Of a stretch of 64,000 nucleotides of DNA, positions 51,658 to 62,874 are shown one piece after another. The position numbers were made by a program, and so were the translations under genes. Each line of letters opens with the position of its first letter. The stretch's first letter is position 1. This DNA comes from Zasmidium citrigriseum. Taxonomy: Eukaryota > Ascomycota > Dothideomycetes > Mycosphaerellales > Mycosphaerellaceae. Where the stretch lies: the NCBI GenBank assembly GCA_002786025.1, contig NHNW01000039.1, positions 310,001-374,000 on the forward strand, given 5' to 3'. Under the pieces are notes generated by a model. That model was not told the origin of the DNA and made no database searches. It saw nothing but the letters and a program-made list of their open reading frames with translations.

Positions 51658-52130
51658 TGCTGTTGAAGCAAGGCCAGAATTGACTCTGTACAAGAGGAAG
51701 AGTTGATTATTAGAGGAGAGAGTAGGACATCATGGTGATGGCTTTCGTACGAGCCTGGGTCTCGTGTCGTCGGTTAATCAGTGCTCGGCCGGCAATAGGG
51801 GTCAATAGTGAGACATGATAAAGGAAATGATGGGCGTGGCAGGCACATGACGACGTGCAGCAGTCGGGCTGACTGATCGCCGATGCCGCCAACGCTGCCA
51901 AGTTCAAATCGCGGGCACTCCTTCTCATTCTCCCCAAAAGCTCGCGACACCCTTGATGCTTTCGATCGGAATGCACCGGAACATAAGCCTGCTGTCAGTG
52001 TTGAAGAAAAGCAGCCACAGCGAGATCCGCCATGCAGCCGCCGAGAGACACAATCTGCATGAGGCATGAGTCGACCGAGCAACCCAAACTTGTAAAGACA
52101 TTGCTCATTCTGTGTTCCATTTGAGGCAGC
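51658..52130. other. Divergent intergenic region
   Basis: Upstream of the F-box-like gene (minus) and the NADH dehydrogenase gene (plus). No specific element recognised. Confidence 0.45.
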
Positions 52131-53897
52131 ATGTACGTCCGCAGGCTTGCCGCTCGACAAGGCGTGCGTCATTGCCAACAGCCTTGCGGACCAGGTACCA
52201 GGTAAGAGTGGGAGAGTTTCCTCAGAACCCAGTCCTCAGCATTGCGGCGGGGTCGAATATATCACTCTCAGGTCTGACTGCACTCTTCTTTACTACCATT
52301 TCAAAGGCTTTTCTCAACGGCCATGGCCACACAGTACAGTACGGACAAGTCGACATCGCGTAACGGACGAGAACGAATAGTCATCATCGGCACCGGCTGG
52401 GCTGGCTACAATGTGTCTCAGAACCTGAATGACCGGAAATTTGACATCACGGTGATATCTCCAGAAGACACAAGTCCATACACACCACTTCTGGTATGCC
52501 ACCACAGATCTAGCTTTTCTGAGACTTCTACTCACAATTTGACAGGCCAGTGCGGCTTGCGGGCTCTTCGACTTTTCCTTAGCCGAAGAACCTATAAGGC
52601 ACAAGAGCAAACGAATCACGTACTACAAAGCGACTGTGGAAGACATCGACTTCAGCCTAAAGACTTGCAAGTGCCGATCGACTTGTGATACGGACGGAGC
52701 TGCCGAGAACAGAGACTTCGATGTGGAGTACGATCGCCTCATCTTGGCTCCAGGGTGAGTTCACTCTTCGATACACCCTCCACATCTTTCTCACACATCT
52801 CACAGATGTGTTACGAATACATTCCATACTCCCGGCGCGGATGAGAATGCGTTCTTTGTGAAGAACGTGAACGATGCCAAAAAGGTCCAGTATCGATTGA
52901 AGCAACTTCTGGAGCGGGCATCTCTTCCTGGTGTGAGCGAACAGGAGCAACGGGAGCTTTTGCACATCGTTGTCGTTGGTGGTGGTCCGACCGGTGTCGA
53001 AGTATCTGCTGAAATGAGTGATCTCCTGAACGACGACATGACGAAGCTGTATCCGAACTTGGAGGGCAAGATGTCTATTGCTATTCATGACGCTGCTCCG
53101 TTCATTCTGGGAGCATTTGAGGATGCTCTTCGACAGCATTCAATTCACAGCTTCTCGAAACGGGGAGTCACTGTGATCACGGACTCCAAGATCAAAAAGG
53201 TCGAAGCAGACAGCATCACCACGGAAGTCGATGGTCGAATTGGTTGTGGTATGGTCGTATGGACTGCTGGGTACGTATCTGAAGATCAAATTTGTGTTAA
53301 AGCAGAATAAATAGCTGACACTCTTCTGTAGGAACAAGCAATGTTCCCTGGTCGATCGATTGGATGTATGCAAAACCGACAAACTGCCACGCATCGTAAC
53401 CGATGGATATCTCCACGTGCTCGACAAGCAAAAGAATCCCATGAAAAATGTGTATGCTTTGGGAGACGCCGCCGATATCAAGAAATACTTCTTGCCAACG
53501 ACCGCCGAAGTTGCAGTCCAAAAGGTATGTGAACGGCCAGGCGTCGTTCTGTTCCATTGTTCAGACACGTGCTGACCGCTTGTCCTAGGCAGAGTATTTG
53601 GCCAAGGCCCTGAACAGGGATGCGGATGGTCAGCGAATCTTCGAGTACAAGCAGAAGCCGTTGGTCGCATATATCGGAGGTCATGATGGAGTCATCTCTG
53701 GCAGAGCTGGTACGATCAAGAGCCTCTTGCAGGTCTTTCAAATTTGCTGACTTTCTGTGGATTGGTCTGGCCCGAGAGCATGGGCTGCCTGGCGAAGCAA
53801 GAACTTGTTGTGGACCAGAAGCTGGAGGCGAAAGGTCATGATCATGATCTATTGGGGCTTGGATTGGATGGGAGGTAAGGAGATCGCGAGGCTCTAG
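52131..53897 (+). CDS. Alternative (type II) NADH dehydrogenase, last splice acceptor defective
   Basis: Exons 52131..52201, 52307..52493, 52546..52754, 52806..53270, 53332..53524, 53589..53709 and 53761..53897 would give 460 residues. Exon 1 adds a basic mitochondrial leader (MYVRRLAARQGVRHC... to LFSTAMA). Motifs are GTGWAG (FAD), HIVVVGGGPTGVEVSAE (NADH), YALGDAAD and the C-terminal membrane-anchor part WRRKVMIMIYWGLDWMGGKEIARL. The family oxidises NADH to quinone without proton pumping. The last intron starts GTACG and has a CTGAC branch, but the position that restores DWSGP ends in GG, not AG (53759-53760). If retained, translation stops at 53748-53750. An AG at 53777-53778 keeps frame but drops about six residues. 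Confidence 0.78.
53710..53760 (+). other. Intron with a non-AG 3' end in the NADH dehydrogenase gene
   Basis: GTACGATC at the start, GCTGAC branch-like site 13 nt from the end, and TTTCTGTGG at the expected acceptor. Family sequence resumes directly afterwards with (D)WSGPRAWAAWRS. A TAG to TGG change would explain it. Confidence 0.6.
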
Positions 53898-54589
53898 CTG
53901 GAGTGCAGTCGGCATTTCAGTGTCTGAAAAAGTTGTTGCTGGACAAGCTGGAGCAAAAAGCTGTGTGTGGAATCTTTGCTCGCTGTATACTAACCTCTCT
54001 ACATTCAATATCTCATCACGTGTCATAGTGGACCACCTTCTTGTTCGGGATGTGGAACAGAGTTCGGCTGTTACGACCCCGACTCCAACCAGATCTCCAT
54101 CAAACGCAGCCCCAGGATTGGAGGTGACACGACCTCACTCTGCTACCTGGCAGCGGCCGCGGCGGCCCTTGGCCTATCTGTAGCATACGCACAGTGCGTG
54201 ACACCTCAAGGTCGCATCCATCAGTTCGATTCCTGGCTGGCAATCCCACCTCGGTGTCAAGTGGTGCAACGATTGCCTCTCTGGACTCACATGGAGTGGT
54301 GAACGCTGACTTCCCGGGCCAAACCAATGGCGGCTAACGGCACGCTATCTCATGCTTACAGATTACCATTTTCCGAGCCACGGCCAACGAAGGAACAACA
54401 TCCTTTTCGTATCGGCACTACTGATTGGAGACGCGGGGTGTGGCCACGAGAGATCGGCACGCCAGGGTCTCGGACCAAAGTGATATGGACACCACATGAG
54501 CTTGGTCGTGAACCTTGACTTTGCCGCGTTCTTCTTGTCCTTGACCTCACCTTTTCGACTTTCCGCGGTTGTGGTGACGACAGGCCACG
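53898..54589. other. Intergenic, no gene seen
   Basis: 3' region of the NADH dehydrogenase and promoter of the second sugar transporter. A TTCGATT stretch near 54226 was considered as a tRNA and rejected. Confidence 0.45.
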
Positions 54590-56477
54590 ATGCTCAGAAC
54601 TGAGACGGGCACCTGGCTGCCCGCTTGGGTGCCAGATTCGTCTGTGGTGTTGGGGTTTCTGCTTATCATCTGCTCTGTTGTGCAGTCGACAGTGCGTTCC
54701 ATCAAGTCTTGAACAGATCTCAGTACTGACGATTCTGCAGACTGGCGGCTACGATGGTAAAGGATGACGATTGTCATACCCATGACACCTGCTAACATTC
54801 CTAAGGCTCCATGCTCAACGGGCTTAACATCTTGCCATCGTAAGTAAAGCGAACGGCACGCTTCTCAATTTTTGAGACACAACATCTGCTAACCTGGGTC
54901 TTGTCACTTCAGATACACGGATTACTTCAATCTCAATGCTGCCACGACCGGCTTGAACACAGCCTCCGTCTTCATCGGCGGTACGCTCGGGCCCCTCGTC
55001 TCAGGAGTCATTGCAGATAAATGTGGTCGACGACCCGCAGTCTTCTACGGCTCCGTGATCACCATCATTGGGGTCATCCTCCAAGCAGCCGCCCAAAACA
55101 TCGCAATGTTCGTCGTCGCCCGCATCATCCTCGGTTTCGGGTCTCAGATCTCTGGAATCGCGGCCGGAGTCTATCTCTCTGAGACATTCGCCAGCAGGTG
55201 GCGTGCTTGGGGCGTTGGTCTGCTCAATGACTTCTACTATATTGGAGCTTTGATCGCGGCTGGTATCACTCTCGGTACGGGCAAGTGGCAAACAACCTGG
55301 GCGTGGCGAGCACCGTCTCTTTTCCAGGGTATCTTCAGCCTGCTTTGCATATTGATTCTGCCGTTCATCCCGGAGAGTCCTCGATGGCTGGTCAACAAGG
55401 GATATTTTGATGCCGCTCGCACCACTGTTGCGCAAACGAATGCCAATGGTGATCTCAACAATCCGGTTGTGCTGACTGTCTACAAGGAGATTGTCGACAC
55501 TTTGAAATGGGAGAAAGAGGAGAAGAGGACTATGACGCCTATTGAGATCGCAAAGGATCCAGTTGCACGGAAGCGGCTTCTAATTGGAATGTCTGCTGGA
55601 CCTTTCAGTGCCATTGCTGGTACGGTGTCCCGTCACATGTCATGCTTCAAGCACATGCTAATAAGCTCTTACCATAGGAAACATCATCGCCTCTTACTAC
55701 CTCGGCGCCGAGCTCGACACAGCAGGAATTACGGACAGCACCGATCAACTCAAAGCAAACGTTGTCCTCAATGTTTGGTCACTACTGTGCTCAATCATAG
55801 GGACGTGGGGCTGCGCTAGATTGGGACGAAAGTCGACGGCCCTCGTCTCGCAGTTCTTGCTCATTGCATGCCTCTTCATCATCGGTGGGCTGTCGAAGTT
55901 GTACGCAGACAATCCCAATGGAGCTTCTGACAGCCTTATCTACGGCAACGTGGCGACGATGTTTTTGTTCCAAGGTACGATCAAGAAGACAATTACAGCG
56001 CTACGTGGAGGACTAACGTTGAAATAGGCTTCTACTCCGTAGCTTGGACTCCATTGCTCTATCTCTACCCTCCTGAGGTCATGAACTACTCAATCAGAGC
56101 CAATGGAGTGGCATTCTCGCAGCTGATGCTCAACTGCGTTGCGTAAGTCATTGAACCAACATTGCACATTGATTCCGGAATCACTGACGTCGAATAGAAT
56201 CGTCCTCGTCTTCGTCATGCCAATCGGTCTCGACAACATTGGCTGGAAGATGTACATGATCAACGGAGGCTGGGATATCGTGACATTCGCCCTGATCGCC
56301 ATCTTCTGGGTCGAGACGAAAGGCAAGACTTTGGAAGAAATCGACGCCATCTTCGAAGGCCATAAACACTCTGATGTTCCGGATGTCGAAGCTGTACGCC
56401 GTGGTAAAGAACATATCGATATTACGGGCGTGGAGAAGGAGTTGGAGAAGGAGGTTGTGGCGATGAAGACGGAGTAG
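54590..56477 (+). CDS. MFS sugar transporter (lactose/hexose-permease-like), 7 exons
   Basis: Exons 54590..54691, 54741..54756, 54806..54839, 54913..55619, 55678..55974, 56028..56142 and 56198..56477 give 516 residues. TM1 comes from exon 1 (VVLGFLLIICSVVQST), and the GGYDGSMLNGLN signature is made by the 16-nt exon 2 plus exon 3. Further signatures are DKCGRRP, RIILGFGSQI, PESPRWLVNKG, ARLGRKS and the C-terminal VETKGKTLEEID. The pattern TGGYDGSMLNGL is usual for fungal lactose-permease/quinate-type sugar porters. It is a plasma-membrane carrier of unknown specificity. The first exons were inferred from phase, branch sites and signature continuity. Confidence 0.86.
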
Positions 56478-56841
56478 TAGTGCGTGGTCGAGTGAAGTCT
56501 ACAGAGGTACGAATTGACGATTCTCTTTGCCCCTCTGGCAAGTGCTCTCCTTCGCTCTGAGACTGAGTAGGCATCGCTTTCCGTTCCTGGAGCCTGTTCT
56601 CTCCAAAGATCGAGGGGGTAGTCCTGACCAAATTTCACTGCCACTTCTCTTCTGCGGTTGGCTTCGCATGGAATGTGCGTGGCTTGAGATCTACGCAGGG
56701 AGGCCTCTCATGTTACAGATCTGATCGCCCCGTGGTCCTTCCCTGCTGTTGCAAGACAAGGTCTGACAGTACAATTGGTGATCCAGGTGGAAGTTCGTTC
56801 AAACCCCTTCGTTAACGCTCGAGCACAACAGGAGTCGCCTC
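56478..56841. other. Convergent intergenic region
   Basis: 3' ends of the sugar transporter and the SnoaL-like gene. Nothing else seen. Confidence 0.5.
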
Positions 56842-57381
56842 TCAAGTCATCCCACTGGCTACAGAAAGTCAGCCTCCATCAATCATCCCCTCAAACCAGA
56901 AAAAATACTCACGAAAAACCATCCCATCCCCACTCAACCCCTCAAAACTCACCATCTTCGTACAAACCCACCCACCTCCCTCCCCCTCAACAAACCTCCA
57001 ATCCAACGTCGCCATACACTGCCTCACAATCCCCTCCCCAAGCCCCGAATACTCCATACTCAGAATGCAACTCGCCTTCTTCCTCGAAATCGCACTCGCA
57101 TCAATAGAAAGTGGCGTGAGCTTGAACTCAGGAAAAAACTCGCAGAGACGCGAGAGGCCGTCGAGGTACTCAGTCAGGGACATGGGGACGGGGGGCGTGT
57201 TGAGGGGGTCGCCGGAGACTGCGGCTAGGCCGGTGAAGGTGGGGGACATGTGTGTCCAGGGGGCGGAGGTTGGGGAGAGGGTGCGGGTGTTTACGGCTGT
57301 GCAGAGAGAGGTTACGAGGTGGGTGATTTCAGATTCGATTTCGGGGGCGTTTGGGGGTGGATTCTTTGGTGGGTTCGTCAT
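56842..57381 (-). CDS. SnoaL/NTF2-like small protein, 2 exons
   Basis: Exons 56913..57381 and 56842..56858 (54-bp intron with GTGAGT, CTGAC and TAG) give 161 residues from MTNPPKNPPPNAPEIESE. Without the intron the frame would run on 15 more codons to 56869. The body has the pattern of fungal SnoaL-like proteins: an N-terminal helix (EIESEITHLVTSLCTAVNTR), SPTSAPWTHMSPTF, then EYLDGLSRLCEFFPEFKL and a C-terminal sheet with MATLDWRFVEGE. Such folds include ketosteroid-isomerase-like enzymes and many orphans; no activity can be assigned. The frame extends upstream to 57582, but the proline-rich start at 57381 is the more likely one. Confidence 0.6.
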
Positions 57382-58040
57382 GATGTGGTGTGGGTGAAGG
57401 AGTTGTGGCTTTGAGAAGAAGGACGAGAGGGAGAATTCAGGATTTGATAGGAAGGATTCGAAAGTGTTGTTGATGGAGGACGAATGCGCTTCTTCACTCG
57501 GAGGTGCCGTTCTTCCATAGAGGCGACGGAATGATGCCGTGGCAAAAGAGCAAGAGGAGAGCTCACCGTATGGTATAAGCATTCACCGGTGTTGCTTCCG
57601 TCCGAGTGCGAGATGTTAGTGCCACATTTTCTGGTTGGTTTCAACCTGATGAAGCTAGACTGACCGTGGCGGAAGGATCAAGGAGGAATGCCGCGTGGAA
57701 AAGAGTTCTGAAGCCAGAATATTGTCGCTTTGACTTTCCATCCTTCAGCCTCGGTTCCAAGCACATGTCGTTGATCCGGAAGCTACTTGTGCATGCCGTG
57801 TAGCTCACCGTTCCTCTGTGAGAGATGTTGCAAGAAAAGGCGTAGGCAGGCATCTCAGATCAAACTCCATTACATTCCGTCCGACATAAGATCTATCCGT
57901 AACGACTGATCCACCGCATTGCGCCTTCGTAAGTTCATTCTCATAACAATCATCGATCAGGTCTCTATTAGAAATCAGCCAGGTTCCCAAGGAACGCCAT
58001 TATCAGCTGCAACTCTCACCGTTGTGTCTCCTCGAAGCAT
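57382..58040. other. Intergenic, no gene seen
   Basis: Between two minus-strand genes. The left part may be 5' UTR of the SnoaL-like gene. Confidence 0.45.
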
Positions 58041-58572
58041 CTAGCACCACCAGCAGTTCAAAAGCTGCCTGCGGCGCCACCACCATGGCTGCTGTTGGAA
58101 CAAAAGCTGGTTCTGGAAGTTGAAACCAGCATTGAAGCGGAAGTTGCCTTGAGGCAAGAAGAATTGTTCTCCTGCAAAGCGGATCAGGCTTGCTCGCGAG
58201 GTTGTTGGGGTGATAGGGACTCACCCTGCTTGGCCTGTTGAGCCTGCTCAGCGCGCTTCACCATCTTCTCCTTGTCCTTGGGGCGATGTCAGTATGAGGT
58301 GTAATCGATGAGCAGGTGGGAAAGGGCTCACCCAGTGAAGGTCATCGTCCCACCATGCGGGGGCTTGTTGGATCTGCTCAGCACGAGCTTGGAGAGCCGC
58401 GTCTTGGAGAGCAGCATCCTGAAGAGCAGCGTCCATGGCCTAACATCTGTCAGTCACTTTGTATCGTTAGGCGTTCATCGTAGAGACGGACCTCAGCGTC
58501 CGGTACTGGAATGGCCAGAGCGCCGTTGACGGCCAGAGAGGCGATGAGGGCGGCGATGTACTTGAATTGCAT
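58041..58572 (-). CDS. Secreted small protein with DAALQ repeats and a Trp/Arg-rich tail, 4 exons
   Basis: Exons 58492..58572, 58332..58439, 58225..58276 and 58041..58171 give 123 residues; introns are 52, 55 and 53 bp. The signal peptide is MQFKYIAALIASLAVNGALA. Next come IPVPDAEAM, three tandem DAALQ units, QAPAWWDDDLHW and a Lys/Arg/Gln helix with one KR pair (KMVKR). The tail is rich in Phe, Asn and Gln and ends QQQPWWWRRRQLLNCWWC. Only two cysteines, both at the end. No family recognised. Intron 1 has an unusual GTCCGT donor but a good CTGAC branch and TAG acceptor. Continuous phase across four exons plus the signal peptide support a real gene. Confidence 0.7.
58389..58433 (-). repeat. 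Three tandem 15-bp units encoding DAALQ
   Basis: The units differ at third positions (GCTGCTCTTCAG, GCTGCTCTCCAA, GCGGCTCTCCAA), so the protein repeat is kept while the DNA has diverged, hinting at selection on the peptide. Confidence 0.75.
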
Positions 58573-59562
58573 TGTTGCTTAAGTCGGTTGTTTGATAAGG
58601 CGGTGAAGTTGGTGTGTTGGAGTGGCTTTGGGCGTTTGCTGGTGAGTGTTGTTGCTGTGCTTGATGATGGACTTTGGAAGTACTCGCAGCCTCCTTATAT
58701 ATTCTTTCCTCGAGCATTGTTCTCCATCATTCGGACTCGTCGGATGGTCTCCTCAAGCGAAAATCAGTAATCCGCAGTCTTCAGCCTGCTTTACCATCTT
58801 GGCCGTTCGGCGCCAATGTCTTGAGAACATCAATCAAGTAGTAAGTCACAGCGGTTCTGTCGATGCACTAAGGCGAAGCACATAAGGTTCGCATGACAGA
58901 TCCCGAAGACCAGGAATGCAGGTCCGACCAGGGGTCGACAGAACGATTTTGGAAGTTTCAGACAGGGACTTGCCTTCCATGTGAGCTGATCCTGGTGTGA
59001 TCGACACTGGTTGATTGGTATGAAACATGTGCATAAGATCTCGGCGTCGTCAATGCAAGTTGAACGTGCTGAACTGAGGCTGACAGGCACGGCGCCCACG
59101 TGTTGGCTTGGAATGCGCGTTTGACGTGCATCCCACGTACTCTGGTCGCTGTCAGAAGGTTATATGGCGGGTCTTGCGTGTTTCATGTCTGCAGTTCGTC
59201 CTGGTGCACGGAGCTCTGTCCTGGCTGCTGAGCTGGATACGAGTGAACATGATCTTGTTTGAAGGACATAGCAGGGGAGGGGGTCTGGGCATGTTGTTGG
59301 AAATGTTTGCATTGGCGAATCGTATTGTGTTCCTGTGGAGGCTTCATCGAGCTCGAGCTCACATACCATGCGGGTGTTCGATTCCGCTTCTCGAAGAGTC
59401 AGTGGTGCAATCCGCTACTTCCGGCATGGCGAGCAGTGAATAGCAATGTTGACGTCGATTCATCGCCTTGGACTTTATCCAAGAAGCGGAGATCGCTGTC
59501 GGGCCTCGCCACGTGGAGTCGGTGTGACGGGCAGGTGGAGAGCTGCAATGCCCTTTCGTACG
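58573..59562. other. Intergenic, no gene seen
   Basis: About 1 kb between two minus-strand genes. Apart from the TATA box of the secreted-protein gene nothing was recognised. Confidence 0.45.
58695..58701 (-). promoter_or_regulatory. TATA box candidate for the Trp/Arg-rich secreted protein gene
   Basis: TATATAA on the minus strand about 123-129 bp upstream of the start codon at 58572. Confidence 0.45.
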
Positions 59563-60527
59563 TTAGAAAGGCTGGTAGTACTTCCTCCAATTGTGCTCCT
59601 CCTCGAATCCAAGAACCTCTCGGATCTTGCGGTTGGAGAGCGGAGCCTCCCACTCATCCATCTTCCTGGTGATGGGTACGTTCGGACATGTTTCCTTGAG
59701 GAACTGCTCGGTCGGTATCTTGGTCGTGATGGTAGTGTTCGTGGCATTGAAGACTTGGAAGCCCAATCCTGACTTCTTGATGCAGAGATCGCAGATTTGG
59801 CCCAGGTCTCGCGCGTCGATGTACGACCAGGCATTTCGCTTCCTCGTTTCGGGCTTGTTGACCACTGTCTCAAAGAAGTCATACTCATGCGGCTCGAAGA
59901 CGTTGCCGATGCGCAGTGCATAGATGTCGTTTGCGAATCGTCGAGCAAACGTCCTCGCCGTCTTCTCTCCGCAAATCTTCGACAAAGCGTAGCTGTCCAT
60001 TGGATCGACATCGTAGTCCTCTTCCAGCGGGAAAGAGTGATAGTCCGTATCACCTTCAGAGAAGCAGACACCGTAAGTCGTCTCAGAGCTGGCAATGATG
60101 ATCTTCTTTACACCCAGCTTGCAGGCCGTCTCGATAACATTATAGGTCGACATTACGTTGGCTTTGAAACACTCGTTGTCAGGTACGAGCATATTGCGGG
60201 CGTATGCACCAAAGTGGATGACCGCATCAGGAGGCGGCTCCGGATAGCCTTGCTCGTAGCCTTTGCCCATGGTGAAGTGGGTCGTCATAGCATTGAAGAC
60301 CTGTCCTTGGTCTGTCAAGTCTGTCTTCAGAGTAAAGACTCCAGCATTTGGGTCTGGGAAAGGGACGAGGTCGAGATTGAGGACCTGCAAGATGTAAGTC
60401 TGAAGAACCTCCACGTGGTGTTGTGGCCGCCTACCTGATGCCCCTTCTTCAATAGCTCTGGAATGACATGTCGACCTGCTTTACCAGAGCCTCCGGTGAA
60501 GACGATTCGCTTGCCACCTGAAGACAT
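59563..60527 (-). CDS. NAD-dependent epimerase/dehydratase (extended SDR)
   Basis: Exons 60435..60527 and 59563..60384 (50-bp intron) give 304 residues. The N-terminal nucleotide site is VFTGGSGKAGRHV (GxxGxxG form). The catalytic set is Ser in IIASSETTYG and the YxxxK in DSYALSKICGE; ALRIGNVFEP and WSYIDARDLGQI follow, as in UDP-sugar epimerase-like enzymes. By family it is a cytosolic oxidoreductase or epimerase acting on a nucleotide-sugar or similar substrate; the exact reaction is not readable. It is divergent from the 60.9-kb gene. Confidence 0.88.
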
Positions 60528-60886
60528 AATTCTTCTCCTTTCAACGTACAGGTAGAGATTTTCGAGGAAGGCACGGTCTTGATACCAAGTATAATCTCCA
60601 AGAGGTAAAGTCTTCTCTCCAAAGAATATGGTCTGTATTGAGATCCATCTTGGCGGCAGTAGCGTTGATATATCTCCTCCAAAGGCGATCTCCAATCGTG
60701 CAGCTCTCGTGACATTCGATTGGATCCCTACGTCATTCACTCCCAGGCCCGTGCACAAAACCTTAAATCGACAGCTCCAGATTTCTCTCCACAAACCCCA
60801 TCGGCAGTTCAAGATCCTCAATCTTCCATCAATCATCACACACACCAAAATCCTGCAATGGAACAAACCCTCACACTCGACATCAG
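60528..60886. promoter_or_regulatory. Divergent promoter of the SDR gene and the 60.9-kb gene
   Basis: 359 bp between start codons. No specific element identified. Confidence 0.4.
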
Positions 60887-61858
60887 ATGACGCCAATAGG
60901 CCGGCTGACGCGAACGCTTCTGCCATTACGCCTCCGCGCGACGTCCAGCAATCACTATGCCGCCGCCGTGACCAAAACCACCGCACCGCAGCGACCTTGC
61001 AGCGATCCACGATCTTGTCTGCAGAACTGCCGGTGTTTTGCGCAGGTCAACGATATCGAGCCATGGAATCGCGACGTCTGGTTCAGCAGTTCGGCGCCCC
61101 GAACGCAAGAGATTCGGAGTGATCACAAACCGCCTGATGAACGAACAATCCAACTAGGAAAGACAGTAAGAGTGTTGCACGAGAGACTACCGACGCTGTT
61201 GAAAGAGCCGCTACCATCGGAGATCCTCTCGCCGAATATCTCGCTGCATCTCTTCCCTTCCACACATCCCCATCTTCCGACTGTTTCGGGCCGGTTGGCG
61301 TATATCGCGGCGTTGTGGACGGCGCCGGTGGCGTGGGGACGGATGCCGCTGATTGGGAATGTGCAGTTGGTCATACTTTCGGAAAGGATGGTGAGGAATG
61401 GAGGGACTGCTGTGGCGTTGGAAAACCGTGAAGAGAAGTTGATTGTGAAGTGGAAGACTTGTGGAAAGACGAACCATCGGGGACATCATGACGGGACGGG
61501 AGGGATATATCGCGGGATGGGGCTGGCGGTAGCCAAAGATCCTGTTGAGAAGATCAAAGGTTTCATTGCTGGGACTAAGGACGAAGCGGCGAGGGAGGCT
61601 GAGAAGAAGGATGCGGAGGAGTTCCAGGGGATTTTTATATTCGAGTTTGATGAGAAGGGACGGGTGGTTAAGCATACTATTGAGCATACGGAAGAGGGCG
61701 GACACTTTGATCGGATGACGAGGGTGGTGTCGGTCACGGATTGGTTGTTGGGGAGGTTTAATGGGAAGAGGAAGGATGATGAGCCTGCGCTGGCTTTGTG
61801 TGAGGAGAGGCCGTCGGGTGGGAGTATACGACTTGTGGATAGACGGTCGAGGTTTTGA
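60887..61858 (+). CDS. Conserved-looking mitochondrial-type protein of unknown function
   Basis: A single exon of 323 residues. The start MTPIGRLTRTLLPLRLRATSS is Arg-rich and lacks acidic residues, a probable mitochondrial targeting peptide. The middle reads ERTIQLGKTVRVLHERLPTLL, LSPNISLHLFPSTHPHLP and GRLAYIAALWTAPVAWGRMP, then a beta-rich part that ends FDRMTRVVSVTDWLLGRF. The size and strand pattern recall an NTF2-like fold, but I do not recognise a named family. I infer a mitochondrial location and nothing more. Confidence 0.65.
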   Translation: MTPIGRLTRTLLPLRLRATSSNHYAAAVTKTTAPQRPCSDPRSCLQNCRCFAQVNDIEPWNRDVWFSSSAPRTQEIRSDHKPPDERTIQLGKTVRVLHERLPTLLKEPLPSEILSPNISLHLFPSTHPHLPTVSGRLAYIAALWTAPVAWGRMPLIGNVQLVILSERMVRNGGTAVALENREEKLIVKWKTCGKTNHRGHHDGTGGIYRGMGLAVAKDPVEKIKGFIAGTKDEAAREAEKKDAEEFQGIFIFEFDEKGRVVKHTIEHTEEGGHFDRMTRVVSVTDWLLGRFNGKRKDDEPALALCEERPSGGSIRLVDRRSRF

Positions 61859-62065
61859 TGTAAGTTATGAGTGCACGATACCCTGGCGTTCTGGGATGGA
61901 ACGGGTTTGAGCGTTTGAAGAGCATTTGCACTCTACTCAACAAATACAGCTTCACTTCTTGTTGTAGACATGAACAGGACAGAGAACAAATGTTCAACCC
62001 ATCTATCATTCACACAGCGCTCCCATCAAACGCCTCCATCCTACTTAGTACATGGTATCATCCCA

Positions 62066-62874
62066 TCAAACAACACAACTCCACCCAAAACTCCCATCAA
62101 ACTCCCACGGCCCCCTCAAATCCACAAGACTAGGCACCTGATCCGGCGCATAAAACCCCAACAAACCCTCCATATCCTCCTCACTCATCTCACACAAATC
62201 CTCCAAACTCCACTGCACACACACCTTGCTCATCCACTGCATCCTCTTCGGCCCCTCCTCAACATTCGGCGCAACCTCTCTCAGCTTCTTCCTCAGCCGT
62301 CCCACCTTCTTGATCGCATCGCCCATATTCGGCGGGAGACTGCTTGCGATTCGTCGTCGAACGATATTCGCCATTTTCGGTCCGTTGCCATTCGTGCTCA
62401 CCATGATTTGTAAAGGCCCATCGCGATGGACACTGCCAAAGTAGAAATCGCACTCAGGCGGTACGTCGGCGATATTCGCCGCTATCCGTTTCTCTTTACA
62501 CAGTTTCCAAATCTGTGTCGAGGCTTCCGGGTCATCGATCGCCGTCAATACCATTGTGATATCTGGATCATCGAGATCGGACGGCTCGAACTTCTTGTCG
62601 AGGTACGTGACTTGGTTTCGCTCTATTCGGTGGGCGACTTCGGGGTTCAGGCCGGAGGAGGGGGAGATTACAGTTACGTTTGCGTCGGCGTTGAGGAGGT
62701 TGAGGATGCGGCCGGCGGCGACCTGTGCTGTGGGTGTTAATGTCAGTGCTGGTGGTGGTGATGGGGGTGGGCTCGTACCTCGCCGCCGCCTATGACGAGG
62801 ACTTTTTTGTTTTTGACTTGCCAGGCCAGGATTAGGGAGCCGCCGCCCTGGACTTCGGGGAAGGGGGATGCCAT
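62066..62874 (-). CDS. MET8: Siroheme synthase (precorrin-2 dehydrogenase/ferrochelatase)
   Basis: Exons 62779..62874 and 62066..62722 (56-bp intron) give 250 residues, close to yeast Met8 (274). The NAD-binding loop VLVIGGGEVAAGRILNLL is split by the intron between Glu and Val. Further features are the conserved AANIADVPPECDFYFGS segment that holds the active-site Asp, then TNGNGPKMANIVRRRI and a C-terminal helical dimerisation part. By family it oxidises precorrin-2 and inserts Fe to make siroheme, the cofactor of sulfite and nitrite reductases. Identification is firm. Confidence 0.92.

Noticed and set aside
54180..54250. tRNA-like B box (CAGTTCGATTCC) near 54223
   Set aside because: No matching T-stem, acceptor stem or A box could be paired with it.
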